A DNA stretch of 7,262 nucleotides from Pseudomonadota bacterium (GTDB lineage: Bacteria > Pseudomonadota > Gammaproteobacteria > Burkholderiales > Rhodocyclaceae). The stretch lies in contig WRJU01000157.1 in the NCBI GenBank assembly GCA_009778425.1, forward strand, positions 1-7,262. Direction: 5' to 3'. The position numbers were made by a program, and so were the translations under genes. The notes under the pieces were generated by a model. It searched no databases. It had not been told where the DNA came from and saw only the letters and a list, made by a program, of their open reading frames with translations. This document shows, in pieces, positions 1 to 4,860 of this stretch. Numbering within the stretch: position 1 is the first letter of the stretch; each line of letters begins with the position of its first letter.

Positions 1-97
1 GGCTTGTGTCCGGTTTCGCCAAGCAAACCCAAACGCATGTTTGTAGGTTCCATACAGTTCCGATCCTCCGCAAATAATCAGTAAGTTACCTGTTTTC

Positions 98-134
98 ATG
101 CGTCAGTGAGTTCCGATGCGTCCAGTGAAATCCG
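98..134 (+). repeat. Imperfect tandem repeat, 18/19-bp unit
   Basis: Unit one (98-115) reads ATGCGTCAGTGAGTTCCG and unit two (116-134) reads ATGCGTCCAGTGAAATCCG. They differ by one inserted C and two substitutions. The units are directly adjacent and lie about 90 bp before the integrase start. Such direct repeats near an integrase gene are often arm-type binding sites for the recombinase; that role is inferred here. Confidence 0.6.
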
Positions 135-138
135 GTGC

Positions 139-167
139 TTTATGTGGGATAAGATGTGGGATATAAT
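139..167 (+). promoter_or_regulatory. Candidate integrase promoter
   Basis: A perfect -10 hexamer TATAAT lies at 162-167. The sequence 17 bp upstream (TTTATG, 139-144) is a poor -35 match, so the promoter may be weak or need an activator. Transcription would begin near 174, giving a leader of roughly 48 nt before the chosen start codon at 222. Overlap with the ATGTGGGATA repeats suggests control by a DNA-binding protein. Confidence 0.4.
142..163 (+). repeat. Direct repeat ATGTGGGATA x2 overlapping the integrase promoter
   Basis: ATGTGGGATA occurs at 142-151 and again at 154-163, a 12-bp period. The second copy overlaps the first two bases of the TATAAT hexamer at 162-167. The position suggests a protein-binding pair, for example integrase autoregulation or an excisionase or repressor site. 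The repeat is directly visible; the binding partner is inference. Confidence 0.55.
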
Positions 168-221
168 CACCCTTAGAAAACCTTTCATCGAACTTTGGAA
201 GGGTTGTCAAAGGTGAAAAAA

Positions 222-1508
222 ATGCCCAAAAAAGCAAAAGAATTATCAGCCCGAGGTGTCGCCAAAATCAAGTCTCAAGGACGCTACGCAGTTGGCGGTG
301 TAGACGGTCTGCATCTACAGGTCATGGGTTGTTCCCGCTCCTGGGTTCTGCGTGTGGCGGTCGGCACCCGCATCGACAGTCAAGGCCGCAGTGTCCTACA
401 CCGGCGGGACATGGGGCTAGGGAGTTACCCGGAGGTATCGCTGGCTGAAGCGCGCGAGAAGGCCCGCCAGATGCGTCAGTTGCTCCGGGATGGCATCGAC
501 CCCGTGGCGCAAAGGCGGCAAGAATGCGAGGCTGCCCGCATCCAGCAGGCAAAGTCAAAAACATTCGAGGAATGCGCGAGAGTGGTCATCGCCAACAAAT
601 CGCGCGAATTCAAAAGCCCAAAGTATGCTGCAAAGTGGAGATCGACACTCGAAAACTACGCATTCCCCATTATTGGTAATAAGCCCGTCAAAGCCATCAC
701 AAGGGCGGACATCGTGGCGGTGCTCGAGCCTATTTGGGAGAGCAAGTACGAAACGGCCAGCAAACTCCGGTGCCGCATCGAAATGGTATTCAATTACGCA
801 AAAGCAATGGAGTACCTGGAGGGGGACAATCCCGCTGCGTGGAAAGGGACATTGGAGCCGATTCTTGGGAGGATCAAGCGCAATAGGCAGCCACAGCCTG
901 CCTTGCCTTATTCTGAAATAGGGTCTTTCATCACCGAGCTGCGCAAGCGCGAAGGAATCGCATCCTGTGCGCTGGAATTTCTCATCCTTTCGGCAGTGCG
1001 CATGAATGAAGTTCTTGGGGCGACCTGGGACGAATTTGACATGCAAACGAGAGTCTGGACGATCCCCACAGAACGGATGAAAGGCGACAGACCCCACCGT
1101 GTCCCGCTCTCCGAAGCAGCCTTCAATCTATTGCAGGCATTGCCGCGTATCGTAGGCACGGACTATGTTTTTCCGTCTCCGGGAAATGGAAAGTTCTCCG
1201 ATAGTGTGTTTTGTAAAGTTATCAAGCGCATGCACCAGGCCGCTATTGAGGAGGGGCGAAAGGGGTTCCTTGATCCGAAACAAAACAAGATAATCACAAC
1301 GCATGGTTTTCGTTCGACCTTCCGCGATTGGGCTGCCGAACAGACACATTACCCCCGGCAGGTTTGTGAGCATGCGCTGGCGCATAAACTGCCTGATGCC
1401 GTCGAAGCAGCCTATTTACGGACAGACTATCTGGATAAACGCGCCAGCCTGATGGGAGAGTGGGCTTCGTTTTGTGAAGGCTCACAAAACGAAGCTGGGA
1501 GGACTTGA
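222..1508 (+). CDS. int: Tyrosine recombinase (ICE/P4-type integrase)
   Basis: This 428-aa protein would catalyse site-specific integration and excision of the element. The N-terminus has the arm-binding DUF4102-like region typical of P4-type integrases (GRYAVGGVDGLHLQV, about residues 21-35). A core-binding region spans about 110-220. The catalytic domain is complete: R260 (SAVRMNEVLGATWDE), K287 (RMKGDRPHRVPL), H361 and R364 (HGFR), H388 (ALAH) and nucleophile Y398 (AAYLRTDY). The reading frame is open from a TTG at 195, but the ATG at 222 is preferred because AAAGGTG ends 6 nt before it and homologues recalled from the family begin MPKKAKELS. A GTG at 213 is another possibility. The gene converges with the acetyltransferase gene, leaving 24 bp between them. 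Its last 40 bases or so contain a perfect 14-bp inverted repeat. The family assignment is firm; the target site is unknown. Confidence 0.95.
   Translation: MPKKAKELSARGVAKIKSQGRYAVGGVDGLHLQVMGCSRSWVLRVAVGTRIDSQGRSVLHRRDMGLGSYPEVSLAEAREKARQMRQLLRDGIDPVAQRRQECEAARIQQAKSKTFEECARVVIANKSREFKSPKYAAKWRSTLENYAFPIIGNKPVKAITRADIVAVLEPIWESKYETASKLRCRIEMVFNYAKAMEYLEGDNPAAWKGTLEPILGRIKRNRQPQPALPYSEIGSFITELRKREGIASCALEFLILSAVRMNEVLGATWDEFDMQTRVWTIPTERMKGDRPHRVPLSEAAFNLLQALPRIVGTDYVFPSPGNGKFSDSVFCKVIKRMHQAAIEEGRKGFLDPKQNKIITTHGFRSTFRDWAAEQTHYPRQVCEHALAHKLPDAVEAAYLRTDYLDKRASLMGEWASFCEGSQNEAGRT
1464..1495. repeat. Perfect 14-bp inverted repeat with 4-nt loop, inside int 3' end
   Basis: GCTTCGTTTTGTGA (1464-1477) is followed by AGGC and then by its exact reverse complement TCACAAAACGAAGC (1482-1495). 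It encodes part of the integrase C-terminal tail, past the catalytic tyrosine. No T-run follows on either strand, so it is not a standard intrinsic terminator. It could stabilise or end the transcripts of the two convergent genes, or bind a protein. The structure is certain as sequence; the function is unknown. Confidence 0.75.
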
Positions 1509-1521
1509 GGGCAGTGGCCTG

Positions 1522-1540
1522 AAAAACAGCGTTCAGCGCT
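1522..1540 (-). terminator. Weak candidate intrinsic terminator for the acetyltransferase gene
   Basis: On the minus strand a short hairpin (AGCG, loop CTGAA, CGCT) overlaps the acetyltransferase stop codon and is followed directly by GTTTTT. An outer TGGCC/GGCCA pair (1542-1546 and 1515-1519) could enclose it. The 4-bp stem is short, so the call is tentative. Confidence 0.35.
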
Positions 1541-2315
1541 CGGCCAAAAATAACCTTGCCAAAATTTTTTTAAGGCACAGAGCCCAGCGTAATGGATGAA
1601 CTCCGACGTTGTTTTGCTCGGCTTTTATTAAGGTTGCTTTCAGTTTTTCGCAAGTCTTCTTACAAGCCTGCAAATCTAATGTGGCTATTTCTAAGTCATG
1701 GAGGGATTGTGCCAAATAATCGAGTAGTTGATGTTCAGTGATGTTTTGCTTCCACGTTTCAACTGTATTCAACACCCCGACCAGCATAGGACGGGATACC
1801 CCCTCCCGGTGTTCAGGGTCGGTATAGTCAAAAACTAGACCAAAACGTTCATAGAACCTGTTGCGTCGCTCCTTGTTATCTTCATCTGCCTGATTTAACA
1901 CCAACTTAATACTTTTGACATTTTCATCAGGCCACTGCTGCGCCCACTGGATGATTTCGTTCATCAAGTAAGTGCCGATGCGTTGCCCACGCAGTTCAGG
2001 TAGGTCGAGAAACACCCCCCCGTTGGTAAGAGAAACAGCTGCAGGGAAGCCGCTCTTATAGGATGCGTCAAAAAATCCTTTGCTGTTGTTTTGATTCAAA
2101 AACCCTACCTTGATATGCCTATATGACAAACATATTGAAGATTCCGAAACAATCCCTCCTGGATCGCGTCTATATGTTTCTTCCCGCTCAATCAACACCC
2201 AGCCAATGGCTTTTTCATTCGGGCGATCCTTGTCCCTGACTTCAAGCATCAGGATGCGTGGCTTCACCCATCGGTTTTGGCGACGTGTGTTATTGAAAGA
2301 AGGCAGTATGTCCAT
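1533..2315 (-). CDS. GNAT-family N-acetyltransferase with helical C-terminal extension (ICE cargo)
   Basis: This is a 260-aa cytoplasmic protein. The GNAT fold covers roughly residues 80-180: the acetyl-CoA binding turn is LRGQRIGTYLMNEI (108-121) and the second hallmark is NRFYERFGLVFDY (152-164). The first glycine of the usual R/QxxGxG pattern is arginine here, as in some other GNATs. The domain is preceded by about 80 residues with no assigned domain. After it, residues 185-235 look helical and coiled-coil-like, and 240-258 form a basic, hydrophobic helix (LRWALCLKKILARLF) that might contact a membrane or partner. The substrate cannot be told. The start ATG at 2315 has an AGGGGG site 9 nt upstream. 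The gene sits alone between integrase and relaxase, with visibly lower GC than the transfer genes, so I infer cargo. Similar proteins are, as I recall, common on ICEs and plasmids. It does not resemble the classic aminoglycoside acetyltransferases closely enough to claim resistance. Confidence 0.8.
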   Translation of the reverse strand: MDILPSFNNTRRQNRWVKPRILMLEVRDKDRPNEKAIGWVLIEREETYRRDPGGIVSESSICLSYRHIKVGFLNQNNSKGFFDASYKSGFPAAVSLTNGGVFLDLPELRGQRIGTYLMNEIIQWAQQWPDENVKSIKLVLNQADEDNKERRNRFYERFGLVFDYTDPEHREGVSRPMLVGVLNTVETWKQNITEHQLLDYLAQSLHDLEIATLDLQACKKTCEKLKATLIKAEQNNVGVHPLRWALCLKKILARLFLAER

Positions 2316-2379
2316 AGCAATGAGCCCCCTATCTTGCTGTCTTTGATTTCACCGAGAATGCCGTTCTGGAAAAATGTTA

Positions 2380-2395
2380 AAAGGATTGCTCCTTT
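2380..2395 (-). promoter_or_regulatory. Small hairpin in the acetyltransferase leader
   Basis: On the minus strand AAAGGA, loop GCAA (a GNRA tetraloop), TCCTTT forms a 6-bp stem, followed by TAACATTTTT. The left arm extends into an AAGGAG that has no start codon at usable distance. With only two G-C pairs it is a weak attenuator or structured-leader candidate. Confidence 0.25.
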
Positions 2396-2407
2396 ATGCA
2401 CTTGAGT

Positions 2408-2437
2408 ATTATCCACAATCTGCTTTATTGAGTGCAA
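2408..2437 (-). promoter_or_regulatory. Candidate promoter for the acetyltransferase gene
   Basis: On the minus strand TTGCAC (2432-2437) and GATAAT (2408-2413) are separated by 18 bp. The -10 matches the sigma-70 consensus at five of six positions; the -35 is only moderate. A GCACT/AGTGC inverted pair (2398-2402, 2431-2435) and a TTGAGT direct pair (2402-2407, 2428-2433) bracket the site and might be an operator. This would give the cargo gene its own transcription, separate from traI, which ends at 2471. Confidence 0.4.
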
Positions 2438-2470
2438 ACATCGTATTTCATCACCCACTCGCCCTGAATT

Positions 2471-4345
2471 TTAACGGGCGCTTTTATTTTCATTGCTGCT
2501 CAAGCACAGGTACGGATTGTCAGGCATAGGCTGATCGAACAACACATCTGGGCGGTCGAGCAGGTAGCCGTTGAGCCGGTTGGACTTGCGTGGGCCAGAG
2601 ACTTCGCACGTCCAGATGTTCAGCCCGTTCTCCTGTTTCCGATGCAGCCTAAGCCGCTCAAATTGTTTTTGCGTCCAGACCCAATCACTGACGCCGTCCT
2701 CTTTCGCAAGATCGGCGCATTGCAGGAATTCCTGGGAGTAACGCTGGAAGATGCCGGGGGTCACAAGAAATACGGTGCCCGCGACGGTGTGCACCTTCGC
2801 TTTGGCTTCGTTGATGATGATTTTCCGGGTGCGGATTGACTGCCGCAGCCAGCGGATGAAATGCTCCCCGGAGGGAGTGCCGTCAGTTTCCGCCTCCGGC
2901 CCATCGGCTTTAACAGGCAGGTCAAGCGGCACCGTGGGCGGCGTCTTGGGGATTGCTGGAGCCGGAGTCGGTGTTTCAACGGGAGACGGATTATCCAGCA
3001 CCGGCGTGCCTTGGGCGGGTTCCAGCAAACCGAGAAGGCTTACAGGATCAAGAGCGGGAGGCAGTACGGCAGGAGGAGCTTGTTCGGCTGTGCCGTGCCC
3101 GACGCGGTTTTCCTTAGCGGGAGATTCCCCGGTTTCCCCCAGCACGGCTTCGCCTTCTGCCCGCACGCTACCCGCATAGGGTTCCGGGCGTTGATCGGAT
3201 TCCCAGATCAGGGCCGGAGGGGCACGCAGGAACGTGAAGCTGTTCGACCAGCCGTTTTCTCCCGTGACCCTCGCGCGCCAGATTGCTTTGCCGTCTGCCG
3301 CAGGTTGGATGATGCCGTGCTCTTGCAGGACGTTGAAGAGCGCCGGGTTGTCTGTCGGGATACCGTCGATGCCCTGTGACAGCAGGTGCGCGCGCAGCTT
3401 GTCGGCGACAGTTTTGCTCACCAGCCAAAGGGCATCCTGCGTCAGCCAAGCGTCGGAGGCTTGGGGCTGGTTCAGCTTGAATTCCTCCCGGATCAGGTAG
3501 CGCAGCCCGTCGAGGAGTTTTCTTTGGAGTGCGTGCTTTGGAGCGGACAGCGCCTTGGCCGGATCGCCCCCGAGGGCCTGGGCGACGGAAGCCTGGTCGG
3601 CCTGCTGGACGATCTCCCCCAACACGCCTGCGTGCTCGTACTGACCGGCCAGCACGTAGAGAAGCGCATGCCACATCTCAGTAAAACTACTGAGCCAGTC
3701 GAGGATGCCTGCATCGAGCACGCGCATGTAGATAAGGCCAGTGGCCGCGCCGTGCAATCGGTATTCGCGCCCCTTCACATAGCGGAAGCGGTATGGATGT
3801 GTCAGCGATCCGTGCCAAGGGTGCCAGATTGTGCCATCGCCGTATTCGACATGGAGATCCACGGCGACCTTGCCGATGTCGTGCAGGAGCGCCGCGTAGG
3901 CGATGGCTGCCGTCCACGCTTCGCCCTGCGCCGCTTGTGTTTCGGGGACGGCCCCGACCGGCAGGAGGCGTGACTGGCGCATCTTGAGCGCAAAGGCGAC
4001 GGCTTCGAGCGCGTGATCGAGCATGCCCCCTGGCCAGGCGTGGTGGTGCGCCTCGGATGCGGGGAGAAGCTGCACCAGTTCTGCGAAGCGGTTGATGGGT
4101 GCGAGGTAGAGGGCATCGAATTGCGTGCGCGAGAGGGATGTGCGTTGCCAGATGTGTTCCAGCAGCCTTTGTCGCCGGGAAGTTGAGAGCAGCGCCGCCG
4201 CCAGTTGGGGCGATGTCAGCCCCTCGGGGATGGGCGTCGACGGCGCGGCGGGTGATACTGGAACAGCATCGCGTTGGAACAGCCGGAACAGCCCTTTCAG
4301 AGCCATTTCAGCCTTTTCGCGTAGAGCCTTTCCCCTTGCATCCAT
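2471..4345 (-). CDS. traI: MobH-family conjugative relaxase TraI (PFGI-1 class)
   Basis: This 624-aa protein would nick oriT, stay bound to the 5' end and pilot the strand into the recipient. The N-terminal TraI_2 domain (about 55-385) has both MobH hallmarks: the triple histidine in ASEAHHHAWPGGMLDH (H100-H102) and an HD-type motif in ALLHDIGK (H155-D156). A proline- and alanine-rich linker spans about 390-490. The C-terminal TraI_2_C region (about 493-605) runs from GEHFIRWLRQSI through VHTVAGTVFLVTPGIF to NRLNGYLLDRPDVLF. Length fits the PFGI-1-class relaxases. The start ATG at 4345 is preceded by an in-frame TGA 15 nt upstream and by AAGGGGG with 6 nt spacing, so the start is well fixed. 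The gene is separated from traG by the oppositely oriented DUF3742 gene and so probably has its own promoter in the divergent spacer. It appears intact. Confidence 0.95.
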   Translation of the reverse strand: MDARGKALREKAEMALKGLFRLFQRDAVPVSPAAPSTPIPEGLTSPQLAAALLSTSRRQRLLEHIWQRTSLSRTQFDALYLAPINRFAELVQLLPASEAHHHAWPGGMLDHALEAVAFALKMRQSRLLPVGAVPETQAAQGEAWTAAIAYAALLHDIGKVAVDLHVEYGDGTIWHPWHGSLTHPYRFRYVKGREYRLHGAATGLIYMRVLDAGILDWLSSFTEMWHALLYVLAGQYEHAGVLGEIVQQADQASVAQALGGDPAKALSAPKHALQRKLLDGLRYLIREEFKLNQPQASDAWLTQDALWLVSKTVADKLRAHLLSQGIDGIPTDNPALFNVLQEHGIIQPAADGKAIWRARVTGENGWSNSFTFLRAPPALIWESDQRPEPYAGSVRAEGEAVLGETGESPAKENRVGHGTAEQAPPAVLPPALDPVSLLGLLEPAQGTPVLDNPSPVETPTPAPAIPKTPPTVPLDLPVKADGPEAETDGTPSGEHFIRWLRQSIRTRKIIINEAKAKVHTVAGTVFLVTPGIFQRYSQEFLQCADLAKEDGVSDWVWTQKQFERLRLHRKQENGLNIWTCEVSGPRKSNRLNGYLLDRPDVLFDQPMPDNPYLCLSSNENKSAR

Positions 4346-4390
4346 TCCTTTCCCCCTTCACGCCTTTTCGGCCTTTTCTGTGGCCTTTTC
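4311..4390. repeat. Octamer repeat cluster GCCTTTTC at the traI 5' end
   Basis: GCCTTTTC (GAAAAGGC on the traI strand) occurs exactly at 4311-4318, 4362-4369, 4371-4378 and 4383-4390, with a near copy GCCTTTCC at 4326-4333. The last three are spaced 9 and 12 bp apart and lie just before the traI ribosome-binding site. The others are inside the first codons of traI. An iteron-like accessory-protein site near oriT, a traI operator, or simple AAGG-rich drift are all possible. Confidence 0.5.
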
Positions 4391-4441
4391 ATCTCCAAGC
4401 ATCACGAAAATCCGCCCGTCGAGTGGTGTCGGCTTGAGATG
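4390..4441. repeat. Imperfect inverted repeat in the traI/DUF3742 spacer (candidate oriT part)
   Basis: CATCTCCAAGC (4390-4400) pairs with GCTTGAGATG (4432-4441) over 10 bp with one bulged C, around a 31-nt centre. It lies between the relaxase and DUF3742 genes and abuts the GCCTTTTC cluster. In several ICEs oriT lies beside the relaxase gene and contains inverted repeats and accessory-protein sites. No nic site can be recognised from sequence alone, so the oriT reading is inference. Confidence 0.35.
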
Positions 4442-4462
4442 TCTTTGATACTCGCGTAGCAT
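4434..4462 (+). promoter_or_regulatory. Candidate promoter for the DUF3742 gene
   Basis: TTGAGA (4434-4439) and TAGCAT (4457-4462) are 17 bp apart, matching the sigma-70 consensus at five and four of six positions. Transcription would begin near 4469, only about 4 nt before the ATG at 4473. That agrees with the absence of a ribosome-binding site and suggests a nearly leaderless mRNA. The -35 overlaps the right arm of the inverted repeat. Confidence 0.35.
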
Positions 4463-4472
4463 CAGAACAATC

Positions 4473-4826
4473 ATGGCAACGAACACCACCTACCGCCCTG
4501 CTGGAATCCTGACCCGCCTCGCTCATTGGCTTGGCCGGGCGTGGGCGCGTACCTGGCACAAGGCGGACGGGGCGCTGGCTTCGACGGGGTTGCCGCCGAA
4601 GGCTGTAACGGCGCTTATCTGGGTTGCCAAGCTCGCCATCATCGCGGCGGCTCTCTATGTGGCGTTTTGGGTGGCGCTGGTGGTTGTGTTCGTCATCCTC
4701 GTCATGAATATGGCGGCCAATAGTCAGTCTGGCGTTGCGAGAAATACTCGGCCAGAGATTGAATTGAGGGATGGCTACCAAGGTTTTGGCTGGTATTGCA
4801 ACTATCTTGACACCCGTATTGACTAG
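4473..4826 (+). CDS. DUF3742 family membrane protein
   Basis: This 117-aa protein has a basic, amphipathic N-terminus (AHWLGRAWARTWHKADG, 17-33). A long hydrophobic stretch follows (about 48-80, VTALIWVAKLAII through FVILVM), enough for one long or two short membrane segments. The C-terminal tail has DGYQGFGWY (100-108) and ends DTRID, which I recall as typical of DUF3742 proteins. These sit next to traI in PFGI-1-type ICEs, usually on the opposite strand as here; the function is unknown. The start is fixed by an in-frame TGA at 4446-4448 and the lack of any other start codon before 4473. No Shine-Dalgarno sequence is visible. The gene diverges from traI and converges with traG, leaving 19 bp at its 3' end. 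Confidence 0.85.
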   Translation: MATNTTYRPAGILTRLAHWLGRAWARTWHKADGALASTGLPPKAVTALIWVAKLAIIAAALYVAFWVALVVVFVILVMNMAANSQSGVARNTRPEIELRDGYQGFGWYCNYLDTRID

Positions 4827-4837
4827 GGTTGAGGCAG

Positions 4838-4860
4838 TTTATTCCCTACTTGGGAGTAAA
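4838..4860. terminator. Candidate bidirectional terminator between DUF3742 and traG
   Basis: TTTATTCCC (4838-4846), loop TACTT, then GGGAGTAAA (4852-4860) form a 9-bp stem with one G-T wobble. It covers the traG stop codon at the junction of two convergent genes. The stem's G-C core is only 3 bp with A/T-rich flanks, so efficiency is doubtful. Confidence 0.35.

Larger units (their letters stand above)
1..221. other. Non-coding integrase leader, probable attachment-end region of the element
   Basis: No convincing gene lies between the left edge and the integrase start. The stretch is dense in short repeats: AGTTCCGAT occurs at 56-64 and 109-117; ACGCATG at 33-39 is inverted as CATGCGT at 97-103; CAAAC (30-34) and GTTTG (39-43) flank a 4-nt spacer. 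Two further direct-repeat pairs have their own entries. In ICEs of this type the integrase gene usually lies a few hundred bases from an att site and reads into the element, which fits the orientation here. I see no tRNA, tmRNA or other recognisable target gene end, so the actual junction may lie left of this window. Calling it an att region is inference from position and repeats. Confidence 0.4.

Noticed and set aside
1..84. Frame open from the left edge to a TAA at 82-84, possibly the tail of a host gene
   Set aside because: Only 27 codons with no recognisable motif, and the region is repeat-rich non-coding DNA; too short to call.
2264..2458. Minus-strand 64-codon frame in the traI-acetyltransferase spacer
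   Set aside because: Overlaps the acetyltransferase start in another frame, lacks a ribosome-binding site and family-like sequence, and coincides with the promoter and leader signals.
2460..2490. CGCCC/GGGCG inverted repeat followed by CTTTTATTTT over the traI stop, terminator-like on the plus strand
   Set aside because: The T-run is on the wrong side for traI, which reads on the minus strand, and no plus-strand gene ends here; the stem is 5 bp with an 11-nt loop.
4099..4448. Plus-strand Phe/Pro-rich frames (PFxPF-type pattern) at the traI 5' end
   Set aside because: The apparent protein repeats are translations of the GCCTTTTC DNA repeat cluster antisense to traI, not a gene.
4389..4781. 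Minus-strand 130-codon frame opposite the DUF3742 gene
   Set aside because: Arg/His-rich composition with no recognisable motif; the plus-strand frame has a coherent membrane segment and family-like ends.
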